A DNA stretch of 64,000 nt. It comes from Hawksworthiomyces lignivorus (Eukaryota > Ascomycota > Sordariomycetes > Ophiostomatales > Ophiostomataceae). The stretch lies in the NCBI GenBank assembly GCA_002917075.1, contig NTMA01000079.1, forward strand, positions 124,001-188,000, given 5' to 3'. The position numbers were made by a program, and so were the translations under genes. The notes beneath the pieces were generated by a model that was given only the letters and a program-made list of their open reading frames with translations, was not told where the DNA came from and did not search any database. Shown in pieces: positions 21,820 to 32,459 of the stretch. Numbering within the stretch: the first letter of the stretch is position 1; every line of letters begins with the position of its first letter.

Positions 21820-23814
21820 TTAAAAAATCTCGCGGCCTTGTGCTTCAACGTCCGCTGTCTTCCGGGGGGGAGCCTCGACCTGCTCCGTCTCAAATTTTCC
21901 TGACACCATGCCCTCGTTCTCCAGAGTTGCAAGCAGGCGACCGGTTCCGTGTGTCTCGTACTTGTTGAACTGCCACGCCCAGAGCCTCGCCGCAAAGAGC
22001 TCGTCCACTTCTTCCAGAGACCGTCCCTGGAGGTCTTGTTAGCTGGAGATCTGATACGAGAAAATAAATGGGGTGGAGCAACTAGGTAGCGCCTTACTCT
22101 CAGCTCGGGGAAGAAGAAGATGCCCCAGATCAGCGAAAAGGCTGCCACGGAGCCAAAAATCCAGCCGATGCTGACTCCCATGCCGGGCAGCAGGTAGGGC
22201 GTCACAAACGTCACCAGGAAAGCCGCAACCACGTCAACTGCGGTGCCAAAGGCCTGTTATGGTTAGCACGAGTGCCAAGAGAAACGAGTGAACAAGGGAC
22301 TTGCGCGCGCAAGCCAGCTTATGGAGAGAATTGTGCCGTCTTACCAAGATCTTCTTGCGCATCCGAACGCCGCCAATCTCTGCGCCTGTCAAAAAGGCAT
22401 TGTTTGTTGCAGAGATGCGGCATGTGGCCGGCAGGATCATGAAGCAAGCCAGCATCATGTTCGTCTCGCTCTTATTGATGTGCTTGATGGTGCCGAGTCC
22501 CGAGGCCAGGTACAGGAAGAACGTCGTCAGGGCGCTGCCGCCGATAAACAGCGGCCGCCGGCCTGTCCAGTCCGTGACCAGCACGCCGAGAAAGCAGCCG
22601 ACAGTGCCAACCACCTGGCCGACGATGTTGTAAGTAAAGGACATGGCGCCGAGGCCCTGCTGCACGTAGAACGTGGCGCCGTACGACAGAACGAACTGGT
22701 TGCCGTTCATCTGCTCGAGCACGAAGACGGTGGCGCAGATCTGCGGAATCGTCAGCAAGAGAAGCAGGAGAAAGACGGAACTGGAGAAGCAGAGCCAAGC
22801 AATCCAAGAGAACCTACCCAAGTCCGGCGCAGATAATTGCCGCGGAAGATGTCAATCCACGCGCCGTTCTCAATGGCCCGCGACTCGGTCACGGCCTTCT
22901 CGAGAGCGTCTGCCTCTGCCGCGGTGGCGCCGCTGTCGATGTCCCGCTGGGGCCGGATCTTGTCGAGCACCGTCTTGGCCGCCTCCTTCTGGCCCTTGAG
23001 AATCAGCCACCGCGGCGACTCGGGCGTGAAAGGCACCAGGAGGAGCAGGCCGACGGCCGGGATGAACTGCATCGCCACCGGGACCAGCCACCCCTTGTCG
23101 TTGGCTTCGGTAGAGTACGCCCGCGACATGCCGGCGCCCCAGAGGTTGCCGAGCGCCGTGACCGTCATAATGCCACCGGAGAGCAGGCCGCGCACGCCAG
23201 CTGGCGAGATCTCCGCGTTGTAGGCCGGCACAGAGTTCTCGACCATGCCCACGGCCGCATACGCGACGATGCGGCCGACACTGAACTGGGCCCAGTGGTG
23301 GGAGGTCATCTCGACTGTTCGGGTCAGCAAGCAGTGTTCTCTTTGGTCTCCAATCTTTTGTCGTATTCCCTCCTTGGTTCTTTTTTGTTGTGCTTCTGCT
23401 TTTTACGTACTGATTAGGCCAATGATCTGGATGGCGGCGATAGTGTACATGGTCTTCTTGTAGCCGACCCGTTCAATGAAGGGCTCCGACCACATGCAGC
23501 CGACGATCTTTCCAATCCATGGCAGCGAGTTCAGCAGCGATTTTTGCTTTGCCGGCAGAATCCAGGTGCTGCCCTGCTTTACGCCAAAGCGTTTTAGGAA
23601 CGAAGGTAGGGCCTGTAGCGAGCCGAACGAGCCGGTGTCACTTCATCGCCAAAGGTAGAGTCAGCAACTGCCGTGCTTGCTGCGATGCACTCTTTCGTCC
23701 TGTGTCCTGTACGCGAGAGCACACTTACATGCCAAAAAGGAGAGCACCTTGAAAGAAGACGATGCAATTGAACACGAGGTAGGGCGTGACATGGTTCCAC
23801 GCTTGGAGATTCAT
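21820..23814 (-). CDS. MFS sugar transporter (sugar porter family)
   Basis: Six exons: complement(join(21820..22026, 22098..22253, 22345..22740, 22818..23314, 23411..23640, 23729..23814)), 523 residues, the normal length. All introns have GTRRGN or GTACGT donors and all joins preserve the family text. Sugar-porter landmarks: FGIDTGSFGSLQALPSF after the first helix, FSVGRIVAYAAVGMVENSVP in the first half, PESPRWLILKGQ before the central loop, DWTGRRPLFIGG, and PELRGRSLEEVDELFAAR after the last helix (the usual PETKGR-TLEE element). ISPAGVRGLLSG marks the cytoplasmic loop. It should import a sugar across the plasma membrane by proton symport; the substrate cannot be read, though the text is closest to maltose/lactose-permease-type porters. 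It is transcribed divergently from the sulfatase gene. Confidence 0.92.
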
Positions 23815-24428
23815 TTTTGATCACTTGTTCTTGGGGCACTCGAGGACGCTCAAAGGACTGGTAGAAAATGAAGAATAAGAAAGACGTGAAAGAAAATCCA
23901 CGAACGAACCGGCACAGTGACTCTCTCTAACTGTCACCATGCGCAGCACAGACGGCCGACGTGCTGCTCTTATGTATGCCGTTGATGGAGGAGATGATCG
24001 GTTGCCAACCTCGCAGAGTACCGGCATGCGAGCGACCGCCCGTCGTCTCCACCCCCGACGGTCCGGAGGTCTCGTGGCCAATGGCAAGGCCGGCGCATGG
24101 CGCGATGGACGAGTTACCCCATAAATTAGCTAGCTTCTTCCCCGGGTCCCCATATCCACGGTGCTGGTTTTTCCCTGCTAGCGCGACCTCATTGCCTTGA
24201 AATGTCCATAGCCCAATTTCCGGTGTGCCAGGGTGCCGACAGCCCGAAGCCAATACGACGATGGCCCCAGAGAGGTGATTCCGGAACGGAGACTACGGAC
24301 TCGTAGTATTTATTCACACATTCGCACGCCATTCTGGTCTGGTTTTGCGCATTCGCCCGGTCTTCTTCTTTTATCCCTACCCCTGCCTCTCCCCTGCATC
24401 CTTTTTCGTAATCGGGCAACCTGCAACC
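23815..24428. promoter_or_regulatory. Divergent promoter shared by transporter and sulfatase
   Basis: The 614 bp between the two start codons contain no gene. A CCATAAATTA TATA-like element lies near 24118 and one CCCCGG, matching the CreA consensus SYGGRG on the complement, near 24137. Both sites are short and weak evidence. The arrangement permits joint control of the two genes. Confidence 0.45.
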
Positions 24429-26066
24429 ATGGCCACCAAGAAGGAAGACCACAAGAACGTGCTACTGATCGTGGCGGACGACCTGGGCCTGATGCTCGGG
24501 TGCTACGGCCTCGACGCCATCCAGACGCCGCACATTGACCGGCTGGCGGCCGAGAGCACGCGCTTCACGCACGGCTTCGCCAGCACGGCGTCGTGCAGCG
24601 GCAGCCGGTCGACCATCTACACGGGGCTGCACACGCACCAGAACGGCCAGTACGGCCTGCAGCAGGGGTGGTGCCACTTCCAGACGCACGACCACATCGA
24701 GTCGACGCCGCTGCTGTTCAACGCGCTGGGCTACCAGACGGGCATCATCGGCAAGGTGCACGTCGGCCCGCGCGAAGTGTACCCGTGGGAGTGGTACGCG
24801 CCGAGCCTGAGCCGCGACGTGCGCCAGAACGCCGCCGAGGCCGGCCGCTTCTTTGACCGCGCGGCGGAGACGGGGCGGCCCTTCCACCTGACCGTGGGCC
24901 TGCGCGACCCGCACCGCGACGAGTCGCGCGGCGGCTTCGGCAACGACGAGGACGACGTCCGCGACATTGCCGTGCCGGCCTACCAGCCCGCCGACGTCGC
25001 CATCCCGCCCTTTATCAGCGACGTGCCGGCGTTGCGCACCGAGCTCGTCGAGTACTACAAGTCCATCAGCCGCATGGACCAGGGCGTCGGCCTGCTGCTG
25101 GCCGAGCTCGACCGCCGCGGCCTCGCCGACTCGACGCTCGTCGTCTTTGTCAGCGACAACGGCGCCCCCTTTCTCAACTCCAAGACCACCCTGTACGACG
25201 CGGGCGTGCGGCTGCCGCTCATCGTGCGGCGGCCGGGCGGGAATAGTGGCGGCGGGGTCGTGAACCCCAACATGGTCTCGTGGGTCGACATCCTGCCGAC
25301 CTGCCTCGACTGGGCCGGCGCGCCCGACCACGACCCGGCGCGCGCCGCGCGCACCGTCCACACGGGCCAGTCGCCCAAGCGCGCGGGCACGTCGTTCCTG
25401 CGCATCCTGGGCGCCGGCGCCGTGCTGCCGCCCGACCAGTGGCAGCCGCACGTCTTCGGGTCGCACACCTTCCACGAGGTCCAGAACTACTGGCCCACGC
25501 GCTTCCTGCGCGACCGCCGCTACAAGTACCACCGCAACATCGCCTGGCGCCTCGACTTCCCCTTTGCCACCGACCTCTACGTCAGCCTCAGCTGGGAGGG
25601 GCTGCGCAACGCCGCGCCTCCCGTCTCCGCCGCCACTACTACAGAAAAGGACGAAAAGGACGCAGAGGAAGCCGCCGCCGCCGCCGCCGCATCTGCCGTC
25701 TCCGACACGCCCGAGGTCATGATCGGCCGCCGCCGCCTGCAGAACTACATCTTCCGCGGGCCCGAGGAGCTGTTCGACCTCGACGCCGACCCGGAGGAGG
25801 TCCACAACCTGGCCGCCGACCCCGCCCACGCCGACGTCCTGCGCCGCATGCGCGCCCAGCTCGAGGACTGGCAGTACCAGACCGACGACGTCTGGCTGTT
25901 CCGCGACGGCGTCAGCGCCATCACCACGCAGCGCGCCCAGGCCGAGGGCCTGCGCCTGCCCGACCGCTTCGACTTCGACCCCAGGCGGCCTGCCAACGCC
26001 GCCGGCCCGCACTGGGCGCCGCAGAACGCCAAGGCGCCCAGCGCGTCGACGACCGAGTTTGCTTAG
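24429..26066 (+). CDS. Sulfatase of the N-sulfoglucosamine sulfohydrolase (SGSH) type
   Basis: Single exon, 545 residues, from the ATG in ACCATGGCCACC. Alkaline-phosphatase-fold sulfatase: metal ligands D17 and D18 in LLIVADDLGL, the nucleophile region at C56 (STASCSGSRSTIYTG), GIIGKVHVGP with Lys/His ligands, GLRDPHRDES, SRMDQGVGLLLAEL and FVSDNGAPF. Blocks such as HQNGQYGLQQG, VGPREVYPWEW, FGSHTFHEV and the ELFDLDADPEEVHNLA tail fit heparan-N-sulfatase (sulfamidase) better than arylsulfatases or choline sulfatases. The enzyme would hydrolyse an N- or O-sulfate ester. Oddities: the formylglycine signature reads C-S-G-S-R, with Gly for the usual Pro (or Ala), and no signal peptide is visible, suggesting a cytosolic enzyme. 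An Ala run (about residues 415-420) sits in a loop. Substrate not known. Confidence 0.92.
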   Translation: MATKKEDHKNVLLIVADDLGLMLGCYGLDAIQTPHIDRLAAESTRFTHGFASTASCSGSRSTIYTGLHTHQNGQYGLQQGWCHFQTHDHIESTPLLFNALGYQTGIIGKVHVGPREVYPWEWYAPSLSRDVRQNAAEAGRFFDRAAETGRPFHLTVGLRDPHRDESRGGFGNDEDDVRDIAVPAYQPADVAIPPFISDVPALRTELVEYYKSISRMDQGVGLLLAELDRRGLADSTLVVFVSDNGAPFLNSKTTLYDAGVRLPLIVRRPGGNSGGGVVNPNMVSWVDILPTCLDWAGAPDHDPARAARTVHTGQSPKRAGTSFLRILGAGAVLPPDQWQPHVFGSHTFHEVQNYWPTRFLRDRRYKYHRNIAWRLDFPFATDLYVSLSWEGLRNAAPPVSAATTTEKDEKDAEEAAAAAAASAVSDTPEVMIGRRRLQNYIFRGPEELFDLDADPEEVHNLAADPAHADVLRRMRAQLEDWQYQTDDVWLFRDGVSAITTQRAQAEGLRLPDRFDFDPRRPANAAGPHWAPQNAKAPSASTTEFA

Positions 26067-26873
26067 CTTTTGAATTTTTGCAGTTCGCGCGCGTGTAAGA
26101 CTAGTCTAGATATACAATCTGATGCATAAAGTTTGAATTATAGGGTTCAGTCTACCTGATGATGGCGTACAAAAAGCGCTAGACTAAGATATCATTTTTG
26201 TTTTCCTTTTCAATTTTTTGGGGCTTAGCAGCTATCTCATTCTGTGTTCATTTTTTTTGATATTTTGCATGGAAAATATCGTCCGGCGTCATTCATCCAG
26301 TTCAGAAAGTCGTACAAGTCGTATGTTCACATTTTGACGGGTATCGTTGAATAGCAAATTCGTGTCTTCATTACTCGTTCCGCTTTCAACAACAAAAAAA
26401 AATTACCCGCACATGCTCCGTATCTTGCGATCGCCTCGACGTCTCTCTAGTTCCTCCTGCGCACGACAAAGGAAAAGCCATATTATCTGTACACAGTACA
26501 GTCGTTGTTTTCGTAGTCTCGTCTTCCTTCGCGAGCGCGCTCCGTAGTCGTTTCGATTCGATACGGGGGTATTTCCTCTTCATAATCAAATTGGCCATCC
26601 GAACGATGAAAGATATCAGGCAAAGGAAAAAAAAAAAATGGAAAAGGTGCAAAATAGAAGTGAAAAAAAAAGGTTACCAGAGAGGCAACAGTACCGCCGA
26701 TGCAAGTGTAGCCAAGAAAGAAATGAAAAGAAAAGCTTCAGTCTGACAGAATCATCAAAGTCGATAAAGCCGCGATCCACAAGACACAAGCAAAATACGA
26801 GCGCAGGGGTAATCAACAAAAGAAAGGATTTGGAAGTCAGTTGCCATGGGTGGTGTTTATGCACAAACACATA
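26067..26873. other. Convergent intergenic region, AT-rich
   Basis: About 800 bp between the stop codons of the sulfatase (+) and the nine-exon gene (-). It contains T- and A-rich tracts typical of 3' untranslated regions. No coding or RNA gene seen. Confidence 0.6.
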
Positions 26874-28962
26874 TTATTTGGAAACATCCGTCCGATCGTC
26901 CACTTCCGAGGAGGTGACCGACTCCGTCCGGTCACTGCTACCGGCCATCGTCGGCGGCGGCGGGTAGAACACTTCTTTAAAGCGCTGAGCCGCCTCCTCG
27001 GCGACAAAGTTAATCTCGAATGCGCCAGACTTGTTCTGGCGCATGTGCTCCTGGCGATAGCTGTTGCAGAAGACGTACAGCTGGATGTCATTAATCCAGA
27101 TGCGGTGCTTGTCTTTTCGCGTCAACCAGCCAGTTACGCGCGACTGCGTGGTAACTAGAAATAGTTAGACGGGCTTCTACTTTTCCCCTGGTGGCTGGGA
27201 TAGCATGGTTGACTTACTGAAGGCAGTCCAGACTGGGCATCGCCGCAACTCGCCGTCCCAGACGGCCGCATGCAAGCGTAAACCACCGGACTTGTTGTCC
27301 CGATACACGAGCAGGGAATGCTTATAGCCATCGTCGATAACACTCCTGCATATTTGTTAGAAAACACATAGGGACGAGAGTGATAGTGTGTCGGCTTCAA
27401 CAGAGGAGAGGGGCCGTACGCTTGAAAGAGCCGCTTCTCTCGGCTGAGCTTAAGCTCGTCTGGGTTGACGTTTGTTGTCAAGTCACCCTCAAACTTGAGA
27501 GACACGAAAGTACAATGGAAAAGCACCATTTCTGACAGCACAAGACGCAGCGTAGTTAGCAGGTAAACCCTAGAGAGAAAGAGAAGCATGTGTGAGAATC
27601 AGGTGCAACGCATACCCTCCCATGTCAAGAAGTACAGCACAGCCCACATTTTGCTGCACTTCTCGCTATAGCTCCAGCGCTTGAGCACAAGGCTGTTATT
27701 TTCGCGTTCGATGCACATCTCGTGGATGCCGCGAATAGAGAAATAAGGAGTGTTCGTCCCTGCGTCTAGGCTACGAACCACCATGTACGGAGCGTTACTG
27801 CTCTGATCGATGAATACGATGACGGACAAGCGGTCTTGATCGAATGATCTAGAGGGCATTCGTATCAGAAAACTAATTCCTCAAGGTTGACATCGCAGAG
27901 GGACTTCAAATAATCACCTTCGAAACAGGATCTTGGCTTCCGGTGGGATAGCGACATTACCCCAAGGCCCCCAACACATAGAGCTTCAGAAGGTTAGTTC
28001 AATAAAACATTTTAGTGGCCAACAAAAAGGGGACTATGCCAGACGCACTATTTCTGGTGTTTCAGAGGAGTCCGGCAAGGCAGAGGACGCGAGAAGATGT
28101 CTTCGGCCCAGTGGATGCTCTATTAGATACATGTCAGCCGATGTACTCTCTTACACGAAGGCAGTGAAGTGGAGCCAGTTGCAGGAACATACCCGTTCAT
28201 GGAGGGCTGGCACTATGGTTTGGATAGCCTCGGGTCCAGCTCGAGATCGAGGAGGTAGGGCTGCAATATGGGCATGCGTTGCCGTGCGTTAGTCTGGTGT
28301 GCCCGTGGAAGAAAAAAAAGGAAAAAAAAAAGATGGAGAGGGAGCTAAGACGATTGTCCGTACCGATACCACGTTTCTCGCGCAGTTGAAGAATACGATT
28401 TTGCAGGACTTCAAGCGTATTCATATCGAAATTTGGCGATCTGGCGCGCAATGTATGTTAGAACCAACATGTAGGAAGAGAGAGGCAGAGGAAAATTCAG
28501 GAAAGTTTACCTGGTGAGCATCTGGCCCAGGAGGAGCAAAAACTGGTGGTACAGAGAGAAGCGCTGAGGCAGAGGCAACCCCGAGGCTTCCTCGGTCATC
28601 TTGTGATACATGGTGCGCCAGCGGATCTCCTTGGTCTTAGTGTTGTCCTCGTAGTACCCTCTGATGTCATTGAGACTCCGCTGGAAGCAGGGAAGGATCA
28701 GGTCAAGGTAGTCCAGCAGCACTGGAACACGGCTCCGGTGCGAGCGCGACTGCTCAACCAGCTGCTGCAGCACACGGCCGCACTTTCGGATTTCGTCGGC
28801 GAGAGCAATCATGTGCGAATGGAAGCCCTCCTCGAGACAGCTGCGCAGATTGTCGAGGCATCCGGCAACCATGGTAGCGCTCATGGCCTCGGTGTAGCAT
28901 CCACCCAGGAGAAGGGCGGCGCGGCCACCGTCGTCCGGTGGCCCGCCGAGCCCGTTAGACAT
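26874..28962 (-). CDS. Conserved fungal protein of unknown function (nine exons)
   Basis: Reconstructed as complement(join(26874..27154, 27218..27345, 27420..27531, 27616..27848, 27918..27983, 28049..28119, 28193..28260, 28364..28440, 28511..28962)), 495 residues. Introns are 62-103 nt; all joins keep frame, though exons 3 to 5 are short and less certain. The N-terminal half is helical (CLDNLRSCLEEGFHSHMIAL, LDYLDLILPCFQRSLNDI, LPLPQRFSLYHQFLLLL). The C-terminal half looks like beta-strands of a PH- or Sec3-like fold (DRLSVIVFIDQS, MVVRSLDAGTNTPYFSIRG, LVLKRWSYSEKCSKMWAVLYFLTWE, MVLFHCTFVSLK) and ends in a disordered acidic tail. I recall homologues throughout Pezizomycotina annotated only as hypothetical. 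No catalytic motif is evident; a scaffold or lipid/protein-binding role is a guess. Confidence 0.75.
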
Positions 28963-31900
28963 TTTTAAAGTGTTTTAAAGTGTTTTATATAGAGTATATG
29001 TTTGGCGTTATTGTCGCTGTGAAAGATACGGCAAAAGCACTGAAGAGTCGACGCAAGTTGGCAGGTATTAAAGAGAGGATTGAATAAACCAAGACAAAGA
29101 AAAGATGGAGGAAAAAGTAAGATATCGTGGTGATTGTTAAGATATCATCGTGGCTAGTTGGATGCTTTCGGACAAGACGGATGAGAGTGCCTGTTGGTCT
29201 GGACGGTCCGCGGTCACGCAACAGCCGGCCAGTATTCTTTTTCCCCTCAATTTCGTCGCTTGCTGTTCGTCCAGCGTGTTCCAACCACTTGCTCGCTCTC
29301 CCCCTCCCCCGTCGGGTTGCCGTCCGGGTTTCTGCTTATTTGTCTGTATCCAGCCCTGCTCGGAATATAGCAGAGCATGTGAGGCTTGCCAGGTAATGAC
29401 AGACACCCAGGGTCCGTAACAATGCTGCTTGGTGAATTATAGCCAGAGGAAGTACGCGGCCACGACCAGGGGGCCAGATATGCTGACTAGCTTAGGTGGG
29501 TGGCCAGATGATGTGGTGATCCCGATATAGGGAAAGACGAGACTGAGGTTTTACGTCCAGTTAATAGAAGACGACTCTGGGGACCCCGCAAATCTAGAGG
29601 GCGACAGTCTTGTCAAACAAAGCAAGGTTTGTGAGAAAGTCCCGTGGGATACTGGGAAAGGAAGCTCTTGGAAAGCAAACGAAGATAGCGCTATTCACGT
29701 TCTGACTGGAGGTAGCGTCTGTCGCAAGGACGTGGGAGTGCATGCGTGTGATACTGGAGGACGAATGATGTAAGAATCACGTTGTGTGAGCTTGGTGGGA
29801 TGAAGCAGAAGAAAAGAGATAACAAATATCAAAGCATAGAAGTGTGCGAGAGAAACAATGGATGCATCTCGTTCCTTCTATGTCTCCTGCCTGTATTGGG
29901 CTGCCTTAAGGGCAAACGGCTTTTTGTGGTAAGACCGCAGCGATGCCCAACACACCGGGTATACCCATTGCTCCAAAGAGAGGCGGCGTGAGGAGAGGAC
30001 AGGGAAGATGGGGGGAAACGTGGAAGACGAGAGCCGCCAATTTTTTTTTCTCAGGCGGATTGGTCTGGCTTGTCGTCGCTCCGCTTTCTCTCTCCGGGAA
30101 TTTTCAGTTATTATTTTTTCTGCCAGTTTTAATGGTACGCACAATGCACGGAACTGACGTGTCCGGCGTGCGATAGGTCCAAATAGAATTGTGCATGCAA
30201 GTCTGCTAATTTCTTTGGTGGAGATGCCATTAAGAGGACCCCAATTCTTCAATTCGAGACCGAAGATTGGCATGTCGCTTCTGCTGGCTTGCATTTGAAA
30301 GGAGCGGTCGTCAATGCGGCAGTGGAATCACCGAATACAAGGCCCCCCTAAACCAGAAAAAGACTTCTTTCTCGGCTGCCTAGGAAACTTTCTAGTACAA
30401 TGGCATATATCTCGATGCACTCTCTCAAGGCTTCCGCTATCGCTTCTGCGGTGCCTTTTTTGGAAGAATAGGCAACTTTCACTTGAGACGGCCTAGCTGC
30501 CGACCACTGGCGGCAGTTCCGGCGATGCTGTGCAGAAAACAAGGTAGAGGAAGAAGTGGTGGTGAGACGCAGCGAAGAGCATTGGCAAAAAAAGGCGTAT
30601 TACCAAGAGACAGGACATGAAAAAAGCAGAGGTGGAGAATCAAACACCGCTGCAGAGCGAACCACTGGCCACAATAGCTGCCACGAAGCGCACCAAGAAA
30701 AAAATAAGGAAGAGCGAGAATAGAGAAGACGAGACCTTCCTAAGGCGTTACCCATCCAGCCGTTTCCCGCCTTCAACGTGCATTAGTATGCTTTTTTGAA
30801 ACGAATAAGAGGAATAAGACGCAAAATAAGGCAAGGAAACGGTAAAAATTGTACCACGAGAACGGAAACAGATGACTGCATAGCTGCAGGCTAGCTGTTT
30901 CGGCCAAGGAGTGCAAAGGGAACAAAAGTGAAGGTATTTTGAAGGGCGGAAAAGGCTGCAGTGGAAGGCTCTGCTAGGATGGATTTCAATTTGAGAGATC
31001 TTAATCAGGGCTTTTGGACCAAACTAAGGGCCAAAGAAAACAGGAAAGTCTAAATTTCGATGTTTTCTTTTCATTCCGTCTCTTTTTCGTATCCTCGAAG
31101 GTCCTCACATCTTTCCGCATTTCCTGTCAGCTTATATCTCTTAGCTGGATGCTGGATTCTAGATGCTGATGTTAAAAGAAGATCGCGGATGGCCACACAG
31201 AAGAGAGATTTTAGAGCAACGGCAACTAGAATGTAGCGCAGACTGCACACGTCAAGCGAGGGCAAAAAGAGCTTATTTGTATGCCACCAGACACATTTTA
31301 AGTTCGGAAAGATGCGGACATAATCTCTGGGCAGGCTGCAGAGCCGCAAGGCTTGCAGGTTGCAAATTTCGAAAAGCAAAGGAGGAAATAAGAAAGTAAC
31401 GACAAAGAGAGCAAAAATAGCATGAGTGACTTCGCTGTGTGCGATTCTGTCACAAATTGAGAAGTATACGGTTTAAGCTATTTTTAAAATAATGGCACGT
31501 GAAGACTGGAGACGGACTGTCCACTGCTACTTCTCAGTTATATCCTGAGGCATCAGGAACTTTTAGCAACGTACTCAGTCTGGCAGCGACACTTAAATCT
31601 TCTACGAGGGCCTGGCCCATTTTGCTTGTACATCACTAATGGTCCCAGCGATCCCAGTCATATTTGTGCAAAGCATATTTTTTCAACAGAAAACCATCGA
31701 CTAGTTATACAAATGCCCACTCCTTTCTCCTCGTCTACCATCTATGAATCAACTTGTGATCCAGCGTAAAGAAGACAGACGCAGGGAGAGAAAAGAATAG
31801 AACAAGGCTGTCTTAATCTTCACAGCTAGACCGTCGTGACCCAAATAACAAAATCCCTCGTACATTCCGTAACAATAAAAAAGGAAAAAAAAAAAAAAAA

Positions 31901-32051
31901 TAGCAACCAGCCCAGTTGACAGCGACTTGGGAAGGCACATAAACTCATTCCCATGTCATTTGTCCTCGCGCCACCGCCCCGTCCGTACCGGATAACACAT
32001 AAGACCAGGTGATAAAAAAACAAAAACCGACAAGCGACAGGACGCCATTAT
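28963..32051. other. 3.1 kb intergenic region
   Basis: Contains the promoter of the nine-exon gene and the 3' flank of NHP6. The longest frame (29878-30294, minus strand) shows no family-like text. AT content rises after 30.5 kb. No repeats, RNA genes or relics recognised. Confidence 0.5.
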
Positions 32052-32459
32052 TTAAGACTGCAGACACGTTAGACATTCTATCCCGCCATCGAAATCTTAG
32101 AAGGCGTGATACTTACGTTGTAGGCCTGCTTCTCATCCTCGTACCGCTTCTTGTCGGCGGCAGCCTTGGCCTCGTAAGGGGCACGCTGCTTGTCGTTCAG
32201 GGCCTTCCAGCGCTCACCCAGGATCTTGCCGACCTGGCCGAACGTGATGCCGGGGTTCTCATCCCGGACGTTCTCACGCTGCTCGTTGGCGAAGAACATG
32301 TAGGCAGACAGACCACGCTTAGGGGCGTTGGGGTCTAAGCAGCGTTAGTCGACATTCAGGATAGCTTAGATGGCGAAGAGATATGATCAGTTACTCACCC
32401 TTCTTGCTGCGGCGCTTCTCGACCTTGCCGGGCTTGCTCTTAGTTGCGGCCTTAGGCAT
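32052..32459 (-). CDS. NHP6: HMG-box chromatin protein Nhp6
   Basis: complement(join(32052..32057, 32117..32334, 32399..32459)), 94 residues, matching the 90-105 of fungal Nhp6. The N-terminus is a basic tail ([21 protein letters not shown]). A single HMG box follows, from [19 protein letters not shown] through [20 protein letters not shown] to [12 protein letters not shown]. Nhp6 bends DNA without sequence specificity and assists nucleosome remodelling, including with the FACT complex. The last exon is tiny: after GTAAGT the first usable acceptor (CTGCAG at 32063-32058) leaves only one Ser codon and TAA. If that intron were retained the tail would be [12 protein letters not shown] instead. 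The HMG box is certain; the last two codons are not. Confidence 0.92.

Noticed and set aside
24462..26012. 516-codon minus-strand frame opposite the sulfatase
   Set aside because: Antisense shadow; the + strand contains all sulfatase motifs in order.
26540..26570. TTTCGATTCGATAC resembling a tRNA T-loop
   Set aside because: No matching acceptor, D or anticodon stems could be placed around it.
29878..30294. 138-codon minus-strand frame in the 29-32 kb gap
   Set aside because: No recognisable domain, no intron context, and composition matches the surrounding non-coding DNA.
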